DNA from: Paenibacillus sp. V4I7
Lineage (GTDB): Bacteria; Bacillota; Bacilli; Paenibacillales; NBRC-103111
Direction: 5' to 3'
Length of the DNA stretch: 64,000 bases
NCBI RefSeq assembly: GCF_030817275.1
Contig: NZ_JAUSZD010000002.1
Span: forward strand, 6,820,001-6,884,000
The translations under genes were made by a program, and so were the position numbers. This document shows, piece after piece, positions 16,324 through 23,508 of the stretch. A model generated the notes under the pieces. That model did no database searches. It was not told the DNA's origin and worked only from the letters and a program-made list of their open reading frames with translations. Every line of letters starts with the position of its first letter. Within the stretch, counting starts at the first letter, position 1.

Positions 16324-16634
16324 TAGTCTTCGCCTGCCTCCGTAAATAATAACAACTTGCTGCAACCTTTATTCGCAGCCCCCCGTCTAAGCTTAAGTAA
16401 TTTTTACCAATTACATAGATTGAACTTATTTTTATCAGTTATCCTTATGATCATCCAAATGGGAAGGGCGTGACGCACAAACTTGCTGGTAAGTATGGAA
16501 GTAAAACTATTGGATGTATTTGGGTATTTATTGTGACATCTATTCATTTTAAACCCCTAGCTTCCGATAATAGTAGCGTTCCATAATTTACATTTTTAAA
16601 TCGTAGAGGAACAACAATGGAGGGAACGAGAGAA
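16324..16634. other. Long leader upstream of the Big_2 surface protein
   Basis: No gene. At 16454-16525 a candidate folded RNA is closed by CATCCAA and TTGGATG and contains GGGAAGGGCGTGACGCAC and the small hairpin ACTT-GCTGGT-AAGT. The GACGCA core recalls GEMM (cyclic-di-GMP) riboswitches, but the following AAGC and the second stem are not in canonical form, so no riboswitch call is made. Confidence 0.3.
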
Positions 16635-19238
16635 ATGAAGTCTAGACACAGTAAGTGGTTATCCATGGTATTTATCTTTATTCTAGCTACGCAATCCTTA
16701 GTAACAGGAACCGCTTTTGCAGCTGATGAGATTTCTAAACTCGTCCTAAATAAAAACGAGCTTGCCTTGCAAGTCGGAGATACAGCCAATCTGACGGCAA
16801 CCGCCATTTTCGTAAGCGGCTCTACCGAGAATGCGACCGTCAAAACCGATTGGAATTCAGGTTCTACCGATGTTGCCTCCGTCTATGCGGGTGTGGTAAC
16901 AGCCAAAAAAGAAGGCAAGGCCGTGATAACTGCCACGTATATGGGTAAGACCGTAATCGTGAACGTCGATGTTAGCAAAAAGGTGAAATCATTAACCAAA
17001 GATAAACAGTCCATGGCTCTTCGCCTTAATGCGACTGAGCAAGTTATGATTACAGCCTTTTACGATGACGGCACTTCCGAAGATGTAACGAGCAAGGCTG
17101 ATTACACCGTCGATACGAGCTCAATTGTGACGGTAACGAATGGTTTAGTGAAGGGACAAAATCCCGGCAGTGCAACGATTACGATCAAATACATGAATCA
17201 ATCCCTGACATTGCCAGTCGATGTTGAAGTTGTACGACGTATTGATGCTGTGAAATCCAGTATATCCTTACTGCTTAATGGAACGGAACCAATCGTACTG
17301 AACGCTACCTACCCAGATGGTACAAATGCTGACGTATCCGCTAAAGCAGTATGGACCACTGACAAACCGAACGTTGCTGATGTAATAAATGGATCAGTTA
17401 AAGGTTACGGTGTAGGTACAGCTAATTTAACTGCTACATACGGTACTAAGTCGACAACGGTTAAAGTTGATGTAGACAGTACTTTGAAACTCACATTAGA
17501 TCAACCAAATGTCTTAATGAAGAAAAATGCAATGAAAGATCTGAAATTAGAAGCTACCTACATCGACAACGCTACACCGGTTGACTTTACAGATCGCGCC
17601 GAATGGGCTTCGAGTGATGAAGATATCGTCCAAGTCACCAAAGGTAAGCTAACTGCCATATCCATTGGTGAGGCGACGATTTATGCCAAATACGGTGATA
17701 AAGTAGTTACAGCTAACGTTGACGTTGAAGTTCCTCGTCGTTTAGTCGTTAGTACCGACCTACTCTCTATGCAAGTAGGTCAAGTGCTTCCCGCCCTTAC
17801 TCTGACTGCTACTTATGCCGATGGTACAAGCGACAATACCATCGCAGATAGCGCGACTTGGAGCGTGGATAACGACGCCGTTGCATTTGTCAGTAAAGGT
17901 TTAGTTAAAGCTTATAAATCCGGTGAAGCCACGGTAACCGCTAAATACGGCGGCAAAACAACGACAACCAAAGTCGAAGTCGATATCCCTACGACCATCA
18001 AAGCAAATAAAAAAGCTGTTAATTTACAAAAAGGCGGGTCCGATAAAGTCACGTTGACCGCTTATTTCAAAGACAACAGAGAATTGGATGTCACATCCCT
18101 GGCAGAATGGACGACCAGTTCCAAAGATATCGCCGAAGTCCGCAACGGTGAAATCACAGGGATCTCTACCGGCACAGCAACGATTACAGGGAAATATGGT
18201 ACACGCACAACCAGCATTCAAGTATCGGTTGGCGTACTGAAAAGTTTGACAGTCAGTCAAGAAAAGCTAGTGATGAAAAAAGGCGACTCTGTTACTTTGA
18301 CAGCAGAAGCTATTTATACCGATGATACAAAAAATAGCAATGCAGCCGCAGATGTCATCTGGACAAGCAGTAATCTCAAAGTTGCCACGGTTGACGGAGG
18401 TAAAGTAAAAGCTATAGCTTCTGGAGAATCGACCCTCACTGCTCAACTAGATAGCAAGACAGTTACAATCTCGGTCACAGTGGATATGGCCAGTGATCTA
18501 TCGGCGAATGTCGCCAATCTAGTTTTTGACATGAATGAAACAAGATCTATCGTGCTGACAGCAACAGATGCTAGCGGCGCAGCTCGCACTGTCACCAATG
18601 AGGCTGAGTGGAAATCAAGCAGCAGCTCGATCGCGCTAGTATCCAAGGGTGTTGTAACACCGGTTTCCCGAGGTAAAGCAACCATAACGGCAACTTATGG
18701 CGGTAAAAGTGTATCCATTCCGGTTGAAATCGGCGTGATTCAGACACTAGTCGCTGATAAAACTTTCATCGTCACCAAACGCGGTGATCAAGTTCAAGTG
18801 AAATTAACCGCTACTTTAGCGGATGGCACGACCAAAGATGTCACGGAAACAGCAACTTGGAAAGTCATGGCCTATAAGCTAGGAACCGTTACGGATGGGC
18901 TTTTCACAGCAACTGCTTCAGGTAAAACAACGATCACCGGGTCCTTCGGCGGTAAAATGGTCGCTATTCCCGTGGAAATCGATTCGTTGAAATATTTGAA
19001 AACCGACGTCGTCAAAATCGAGCTGCAAGAAGGCAAAACGGCTAAGATTGAGGCTTTGGCAACCTACACAGACGGGTCTGAAGAAGATGTAACCAAGCCT
19101 GCATTATGGACATCATCAAACATCATGATTGCTGATGTGAAGGATGGTATCATCCGAGCAACAGGTAAAGGGACTGCTAGAATTACGGTCACGTATTCCA
19201 ACATGAGAACGACCGTACAAGTGACAGTTACGAAGTAA
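16635..19238 (+). CDS. Secreted protein of ten tandem Big_2 (Ig-like) domains
   Basis: 867 residues. It starts at the ATG at 16635, ten bases after GGAGGG, with a signal peptide ending in TAFA|ADE (about residue 30). The rest is ten repeats of about 84 residues, each shaped like ...V(T)L(T)ATY.DGT..DVT..A.W.S...IA.V..G.V.a...G.atITa.YGGK. This is the bacterial Ig-like group-2 pattern. No SLH, LPxTG or other anchor and no enzyme domain is seen. Such proteins are extracellular adhesion or spacer modules. A terminator follows at once, so it is monocistronic, with a 300-base leader. Confidence 0.85.
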   Translation: MKSRHSKWLSMVFIFILATQSLVTGTAFAADEISKLVLNKNELALQVGDTANLTATAIFVSGSTENATVKTDWNSGSTDVASVYAGVVTAKKEGKAVITATYMGKTVIVNVDVSKKVKSLTKDKQSMALRLNATEQVMITAFYDDGTSEDVTSKADYTVDTSSIVTVTNGLVKGQNPGSATITIKYMNQSLTLPVDVEVVRRIDAVKSSISLLLNGTEPIVLNATYPDGTNADVSAKAVWTTDKPNVADVINGSVKGYGVGTANLTATYGTKSTTVKVDVDSTLKLTLDQPNVLMKKNAMKDLKLEATYIDNATPVDFTDRAEWASSDEDIVQVTKGKLTAISIGEATIYAKYGDKVVTANVDVEVPRRLVVSTDLLSMQVGQVLPALTLTATYADGTSDNTIADSATWSVDNDAVAFVSKGLVKAYKSGEATVTAKYGGKTTTTKVEVDIPTTIKANKKAVNLQKGGSDKVTLTAYFKDNRELDVTSLAEWTTSSKDIAEVRNGEITGISTGTATITGKYGTRTTSIQVSVGVLKSLTVSQEKLVMKKGDSVTLTAEAIYTDDTKNSNAAADVIWTSSNLKVATVDGGKVKAIASGESTLTAQLDSKTVTISVTVDMASDLSANVANLVFDMNETRSIVLTATDASGAARTVTNEAEWKSSSSSIALVSKGVVTPVSRGKATITATYGGKSVSIPVEIGVIQTLVADKTFIVTKRGDQVQVKLTATLADGTTKDVTETATWKVMAYKLGTVTDGLFTATASGKTTITGSFGGKMVAIPVEIDSLKYLKTDVVKIELQEGKTAKIEALATYTDGSEEDVTKPALWTSSNIMIADVKDGIIRATGKGTARITVTYSNMRTTVQVTVTK

Positions 19239-19246
19239 TACCAATG

Positions 19247-19284
19247 AAACCGTTGTTCCCAATTTGGGGGACAGCGGTTTTTTT
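19247..19284 (+). terminator. Terminator of the Big_2 gene
   Basis: AAACCGTTGTTCCC and GGGGACAGCGGTTT pair with a few G-U pairs around a short loop, followed by seven T. Confidence 0.8.
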
Positions 19285-19381
19285 CAATTTTACAGAAAGC
19301 AGCATAAGTTCTTGCACATAGGGGAATATATCCATACCTACACTTACAGAACCCATTCAACAAATCTTGGAGGTATGGATC

Positions 19382-19768
19382 ATGGTTTCTAGATTTATGA
19401 AGTTGGGGATAGTATCTTTTTTGTCAATCACAGCCCTCCTTGGGGCTCATCAGTATCGTATGCATTCTCATGACCAGCAAATGATTTCGCAAGCAGATAG
19501 TTGGGAAGCAGCCAAACAAGGCTCACCAACTTTCTTTGAAACGAATCCTTTCGGCATGCCTGGCGCGGATGCTCATTTACGTACAATGGACAACATGAAC
19601 AGTCATGCAGCGGCATATGGACTTACACCGCCAACGTCGATGAAGGCTTTAACGGTCCATGCCCAGGCAGCAAGTGGAGCGAATGACGAAGCTCCGCCCT
19701 GGTGGAATTACTTCGGTCTGCTTGGTTTACTCGGACTGCTCGGACTCCGCAAACGTTCCCGGACTTAA
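19382..19768 (+). CDS. Small exported protein with WGxxGxxG-type C-terminal sorting tail
   Basis: 128 residues from the ATG at 19382 (GGAGG eight bases before). An N-terminal hydrophobic segment (FMKLGIVSFLSITALLGA) acts as signal or anchor. The C-terminus is WWNYFGLLGLLGLLGLRKRS: aromatic cluster, Gly/Leu helix, then basic residues. This is the three-part layout of WGxxGxxG/CTERM-type sorting signals, though the first Gly is replaced by Asn-Tyr-Phe. The middle is His/Met-rich and low in structure. The function is unknown. It lies 143 bases behind the Big_2 gene but beyond its terminator, so it has its own transcript. Confidence 0.72.
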   Translation: MVSRFMKLGIVSFLSITALLGAHQYRMHSHDQQMISQADSWEAAKQGSPTFFETNPFGMPGADAHLRTMDNMNSHAAAYGLTPPTSMKALTVHAQAASGANDEAPPWWNYFGLLGLLGLLGLRKRSRT

Positions 19769-19793
19769 TGTGAAAATTTGAAGGTTGGTTAAA

Positions 19794-19829
19794 GAGGCCT
19801 TGTTCCCGGTTTAGGGGAAGGCTTTTTTC
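19794..19829 (+). terminator. Terminator of the WGxxGxxG-type gene
   Basis: AGGCCTTGTTCCC and GGGGAAGGCTT form an imperfect stem followed by six T. Confidence 0.6.
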
Positions 19830-19850
19830 TGTTCCGTTAGATTGTTTGCG

Positions 19851-19880
19851 GACATTTGTTTATTACATAGACATTTGTTT
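19851..19880. repeat. Direct repeat GACATTTGTTT before the pseudouridine genes
   Basis: GACATTTGTTT occurs at 19851-19861 and 19870-19880, 19 bases apart, shortly before the start of psuK. Position and spacing suit a regulator site, possibly for the HTH domain of the psuK product itself. Confidence 0.4.
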
Positions 19881-19928
19881 TTGTTTGCATTAAACTAAAG
19901 GCAGTTCTTCGTTTGAAAGGAGCTTTTC

Positions 19929-21032
19929 ATGGATCGTGAACAGCAAATTTTAGCACTCATACGTCAAAATCCATTCATTTCCCAAATTGAAATAGCCAGT
20001 ATGATAGGTATTTCACGCTCTGCTGTTGCCGGCTATATCGCTGCGTTGACCAAGAAAGGGACGATCCGAGGCCGAGCCTATGTCACATCTGATGAACTTA
20101 CAATCATGTGTATCGGCGGCGCGAACCTCGACAGCAAAGCGGTCAGCAAGCAGACCATTCGACTGGGCTCCTCGAATCCGGTCACGGTCACCGATTCCTG
20201 CGGCGGTGTTGCGCGCAATATCGCAGAAACACTAGCTGGTTTATCCTGCCGGACAGCACTCCTAACGGTTGTCGGTGACGATAAGGCTGGCCAGTGGGTG
20301 CTTGAAGAAACACGAAAACGCGGTGTCGACGTTAGCCAAACGATTGTCCTGCAGGGCGAGAGCACGGGAACCTACACGGCTGTGCTCGATACCACGGGCG
20401 AGATGTTTTTGGCTTTTGCCAACATGGAAATTTACGATAAATGTACCCCCCAGCTTTTGATGGACAAATGGTCCCATATTGCTGCTTCCCAGCTGGTTAT
20501 TGCCGATACAAATTTGCCTGCAGGTACGCTCCAAGAATTAATTAAGCGCTGTAAGGACGAAGGCATCTCGCTATTCATAGATCCTGTCTCTTCCGAAAAA
20601 GCGAAAAAGCTCCCGCAGGAGCTTCATGGTGTTACAGCGATCTTCCCTAACCTTGAGGAAGCCTGTCAGCTTGCCGGTGCCTCGATAGAAATAATAGATC
20701 AAGATTACGACAAGCTGGCTAGAGCTATTCAGGCACGGGGCGTGAAACACGTATTCATTACACTCGGCAGCGCGGGTGTGATGTATGTTGGCGAAGAAGG
20801 CGAGCAGCTTTTCCCTCCTATTCCTACCAACGTCGTGGAAGTAACCGGAGCAGGCGATGCTCTCGTCGCTGGAATCGCTTATGGTGTGATGCATCAACAT
20901 ACCTATATGGACGCCTGCTCCTATGGTCTCGCTGCGGCACAGATTACGCTTCAAACCGATCAATCCGTAGCTAGTGAGCTAACCGAAGAACGACTGCAAC
21001 AAACCATACAATCGATAACTAAAGGAGTCTGA
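19929..21032 (+). CDS. psuK: Pseudouridine kinase with N-terminal winged-helix domain
   Basis: 367 residues. An N-terminal winged helix (about 1-55; ILALIRQNPFISQIEIASMI, then SRSAVAGYIAALTKKG) is fused to a PfkB kinase with CIGGANLDSKAV, CGGVARNIAE and the catalytic EVTGAGDALVAGIAYG near residue 305. The neighbour is a pseudouridine-5'-phosphate glycosidase, so the substrate is taken as pseudouridine. AAAGGAG lies seven bases before the ATG. The HTH suggests the kinase may also regulate its own operon, but this is inference. Confidence 0.87.
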   Translation: MDREQQILALIRQNPFISQIEIASMIGISRSAVAGYIAALTKKGTIRGRAYVTSDELTIMCIGGANLDSKAVSKQTIRLGSSNPVTVTDSCGGVARNIAETLAGLSCRTALLTVVGDDKAGQWVLEETRKRGVDVSQTIVLQGESTGTYTAVLDTTGEMFLAFANMEIYDKCTPQLLMDKWSHIAASQLVIADTNLPAGTLQELIKRCKDEGISLFIDPVSSEKAKKLPQELHGVTAIFPNLEEACQLAGASIEIIDQDYDKLARAIQARGVKHVFITLGSAGVMYVGEEGEQLFPPIPTNVVEVTGAGDALVAGIAYGVMHQHTYMDACSYGLAAAQITLQTDQSVASELTEERLQQTIQSITKGV

Positions 21033-21040
21033 TCCCTATT

Positions 21041-21955
21041 ATGAATACTTCCTACCTGACATTTACCGACGAAGTGAAAGATGCACTGGCGAACAATAAG
21101 CCAATCGTAGCCTTGGAGACAACGATTATTTCCCACGGGATGCCTTATCCGCAGAACATTGAAATGGCTAAAAAGGTTGAGCAAATCATCCGCGACAACG
21201 GCGCTGTTCCAGCAACGATTGGCATTATGGATGGCAAAATCAAAATCGGCTTAAACGAGCAGGAGTTAGAAGCTTTTGCGACAACGGCCAATGTAGAAAA
21301 AGTCAGCCGTCGTGACTTCCCTTACATCCTGTCATCCGGCAAAATCGGCGCAACGACCGTAGCGGCAACGATGATCGGCGCGGCGCTTGCTGGCATCGAA
21401 GTGTTCGCTACCGGCGGTATCGGCGGTGTTCACCGCGAAGGTGAAGTAACGATGGACGTCTCCGCCGACTTAACGGAGCTGGCACAAACGAACGTCGCCG
21501 TCGTCTGCGCAGGCGTGAAGTCGATCCTCGATATTGGCCGTACGCTCGAGTATTTGGAAACCCACGGCGTACCCGTGGTTGGTTTCAAAACGAGCGAGTT
21601 CCCGTCCTTCTACGCCCGCGAAAGCGGCTACGGCGTTGATTTCCGTCTCGATGAGGCAGCCGAGGTGGCGGCTATGCTGCGCACCAAGTGGGAGCTGGGC
21701 CTCGCCGGTGGCGCCATCATCGCCAATCCGGTCCCCGCGGAATCCGCGATGGACCATCTCGCGATCGAAGGCGTCATCCAGCAGGCGCTGGCTGAGGCCA
21801 AAGATCAAAACGTGACCGGCAAGAAGGTCACGCCTTTCCTGCTAGCGCGCATCAAACAGCTGACCGAAGGTCGCAGCTTGGAGACGAACATCGCGCTCGT
21901 TTACCACAACGCGCAAACGGCCGCGCAGGTTGCAGTTGCCCTTAAGAACAAGTAG
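21041..21955 (+). CDS. psuG: Pseudouridine-5'-phosphate glycosidase
   Basis: 304 residues, PsuG family. It shows the start KPIVALETTIISHGMPYPQN, the ATIGIMDGKIKIGL and SRRDFPYILSSGK segments, GGIGGVHR and the C-terminal NPVPAE, all in family order. With psuK it forms the pathway pseudouridine to pseudouridine-5'-phosphate to uracil plus ribose-5-phosphate. AAAGGAG lies inside the psuK end, and the start is eight bases beyond the psuK stop, so the two are cotranscribed. The 3' half is richer in G+C and contains several short inverted repeats. Confidence 0.95.
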   Translation: MNTSYLTFTDEVKDALANNKPIVALETTIISHGMPYPQNIEMAKKVEQIIRDNGAVPATIGIMDGKIKIGLNEQELEAFATTANVEKVSRRDFPYILSSGKIGATTVAATMIGAALAGIEVFATGGIGGVHREGEVTMDVSADLTELAQTNVAVVCAGVKSILDIGRTLEYLETHGVPVVGFKTSEFPSFYARESGYGVDFRLDEAAEVAAMLRTKWELGLAGGAIIANPVPAESAMDHLAIEGVIQQALAEAKDQNVTGKKVTPFLLARIKQLTEGRSLETNIALVYHNAQTAAQVAVALKNK

Positions 21956-21981
21956 TCGAGTCCATCTGACCTCGACTTCTC

Positions 21982-22020
21982 AAAAAAACGAGCCCCAGAA
22001 GTTCTGGCGGCTCGTTTTTT
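21982..22020. terminator. Bidirectional terminator after psuG
   Basis: AAAAAACGAGCC and GGCTCGTTTTTT enclose a second stem CCAGAA-G-TTCTGG; T runs occur on both strands, serving psuG and possibly the convergent nitroreductase gene. Confidence 0.85.
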
Positions 22021-22097
22021 GAATGTCGCCATCTACTTGACAGGGGTAACTTCACCTATCCCCTGACGGTTCATTTAGGTTCGATAAATCTTTACGC

Positions 22098-22673
22098 TTA
22101 CTCGTTTACCCATGTTGTCTTTTGAGCGAACGGCACCCGCGCTGCCTTCGGTGGTTCCATGTCTGGGTAGCCGATGTAGATGAATCCAACCAGTTCCTCT
22201 TTTCCCACTAGGCTGAACGCCTCCCGCATCTTCGGATGATAGGTAGGTGCACCCGTCCGCCATATCGTTCCTAGGCCTAATGCGTGAGCTGTTAGCAGCA
22301 TATTTTGCACTGCGGCATGCGCGGCCGCATATTCCTCGATCTCCGGAACTATAGCCTTCACTGAAGGTGTTACGGCCACAGCAATAACAACAGGAGCGCG
22401 GAACGCTTTCTTCTCCTGAGCGCTTTTCAGCTTGGATAACTCCTCCTCAGAAAGCGTCGGATCCGCTTCCGCAAAGGCTACCTCACCGTAGCCTTTGCCC
22501 AACAATCTTCTGCCTTCACCGGTCATGACCCAGAACCTCCATGGCTCTGTATGACAATGGTTAGGCGCCCAAGTACCCGCTTCAAGGATTTCTTCGATAA
22601 GTGATTTGTCGACAGGATCCTGTTTAACCTTCCCGATACTGCGGCGATGGCGAATCGCTTCGTTTATATCCAT
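22098..22673 (-). CDS. Nitroreductase-family FMN oxidoreductase
   Basis: 191 residues from the ATG at 22673 (MDINEAIRHRRSIGKV); GGGAGAGG lies about ten bases upstream. An in-frame ATG three codons earlier is also possible. FMN-phosphate-binding HRRS, APNHCHTEPWRFWV and the C-terminal GLGTIWRTG and GFIYIGYPD are in the order of small NfsB/YdjA-like nitroreductases. The physiological substrate cannot be told. It is transcribed alone; the four-unit palindromic element begins 97 bases upstream of its start. Confidence 0.88.
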   Translation of the reverse strand: MDINEAIRHRRSIGKVKQDPVDKSLIEEILEAGTWAPNHCHTEPWRFWVMTGEGRRLLGKGYGEVAFAEADPTLSEEELSKLKSAQEKKAFRAPVVIAVAVTPSVKAIVPEIEEYAAAHAAVQNMLLTAHALGLGTIWRTGAPTYHPKMREAFSLVGKEELVGFIYIGYPDMEPPKAARVPFAQKTTWVNE

Positions 22674-23124
22674 GAATCCCATTCCTCTCCCTTTTGCTAT
22701 TCTATCTCTATTGTTACACGACCCAAGCTCCCTCTGCAAACCTACATTCGCTAGCTTATTCATACTGATGTTGTACTTTGTACAACACTATGTAAGCTAA
22801 TCCTTGCTTTCCACGCGATTGTTGAAAAAAATACAACAATTTCAGCCAACAGTAGCTCTAAAGCCTCTAAAACGGCTACATTGTTGTACAATATACAACA
22901 ACCTGAGCTTTCCCAGAAGAAATTCAGGAAATTGTTGTACGCTGTACAACTTGCCTTCCTAATTCCCTCTTCCCCTCTCAAAAGCAGAAAACAAACAAAA
23001 CCACCAGGAAAAATAGTCACTGGATCATGAGATTGTTTTCATTGGACACTGCATCGAACCAAGGATCTTCCAGCATGCCACACTTCTTAGCTTTAATTTC
23101 AATCAAACTCTCACTAGGCTGCAC
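22674..23124. other. Gene-free region carrying the four-unit palindromic element
   Basis: It holds the repeat at 22770-22950. The long open frame on its minus strand runs through the repeat and has no ribosome site. A short open stretch at about 23025-23122 (minus) shows coding-like composition but lacks a start signal. Confidence 0.55.
22770..22950. repeat. Four-unit palindromic element, copy A
   Basis: 17-base palindromes at 22770-22786, 22821-22837, 22883-22899 and 22934-22950, separated by 34, 45 and 34 bases. The first and last are perfect (GTTGTAC-TTT-GTACAAC, GTTGTAC-GCT-GTACAAC); the second keeps GTTG...TACAAC. Spacers are also similar to copy B (44494-44680), for example TTTCCACGCGATT before unit two, CAGAAGAAAT in the last spacer, and CTTGCCTTCCTAAT after unit four. 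Confidence 0.9.
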
Positions 23125-23170
23125 GAAAAAAAGGACTTCATCGAATTAACATTCGAGGAAGTCCTTTTCC
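23125..23170 (-). terminator. Terminator of the CDGSH-like peptide gene
   Basis: AAAAAAGGACTTC pairs with GAAGTCCTTTT, with an inner TCGAA/TTCGA stem; on the minus strand it ends in a run of seven T. It lies 18 bases beyond the stop codon. Confidence 0.85.
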
Positions 23171-23187
23171 ACCTATATTTATAAGAC

Positions 23188-23265
23188 TTATTTATCTTTT
23201 TTAGCGTGTGAACCATCGCAGTTACCTTCCGTGTTTTGTGTGTTACCACATGCGCATTTACCCAT
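23188..23265 (-). CDS. 25-residue CDGSH-like iron-sulfur peptide
   Basis: A 26-codon frame: the peptide begins MGK, continues CACGNTQNTEGNCDGSH and ends in a Lys-rich tail. The CDGSH-domain consensus is C-x-C-x2-(S/T)-x3-P-x-C-D-G-(S/A/T)-H. Here the three Cys, the Thr and the His are present, with one extra residue before the third Cys and no Pro. GAGGAGG lies eight bases before the ATG. A sigma-A promoter (TTTACA, 17, TATAAT) and a strong terminator frame it, so it is a real transcription unit. Whether it binds a 2Fe-2S cluster is inference; a metal-chelating peptide is the alternative. Confidence 0.82.
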   Translation of the reverse strand: MGKCACGNTQNTEGNCDGSHAKKDK

Positions 23266-23302
23266 GTTCTCAGCCTCCTCACTTGTTTGTGGTGCTGAGG
23301 TA

Positions 23303-23331
23303 ATTATATCCATTATACTTACAATTGTAAA
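23303..23331 (-). promoter_or_regulatory. Promoter of the CDGSH-like gene with overlapping palindrome
   Basis: TTTACA (23326-23331), 17 bases, TATAAT (23303-23308). The palindrome TTACAATTGTAA (23320-23331) covers the -35 box and is a candidate operator. Confidence 0.75.
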
Positions 23332-23355
23332 GCGAATAAATAAAAGTTAGTGAAT

Positions 23356-23374
23356 GAGTTTAATTATCATTCTC
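23356..23374. promoter_or_regulatory. Fur-box-like site
   Basis: On the minus strand GAGAATGATAATTAAACTC matches 14 of 19 positions of the classical Fur consensus. It lies between the CDGSH-like gene and the SLH gene, 25 bases upstream of the former's -35 box. Confidence 0.35.
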
Positions 23375-23508
23375 ACTTAGCACTCTCCCACCGAGACTGC
23401 CAAGAATTTGACAATGACGTACTCCATCATGCAAGGTATAGTTATAGCAACATAACAAGCACGATAGATTGCTAGTTTCAAATTATATAATTAACCCTTG
23501 GAGGTACT

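Noticed and set aside
16454..16525. Cyclic-di-GMP riboswitch call
   Set aside because: Only the GACGCA core is reminiscent; the conserved second stem and following bases are missing.
22760..23020. Open frame of about 86 codons on the minus strand through copy A of the palindromic element, with some amino-acid similarity to a frame in copy B
   Set aside because: No ribosome site, the frame is interrupted in copy B, and the similarity follows from shared nucleotide repeats.
23025..23122. Short minus-strand open stretch of about 33 codons before the CDGSH terminator
   Set aside because: No ribosome site or promoter and it lies beyond a terminator.
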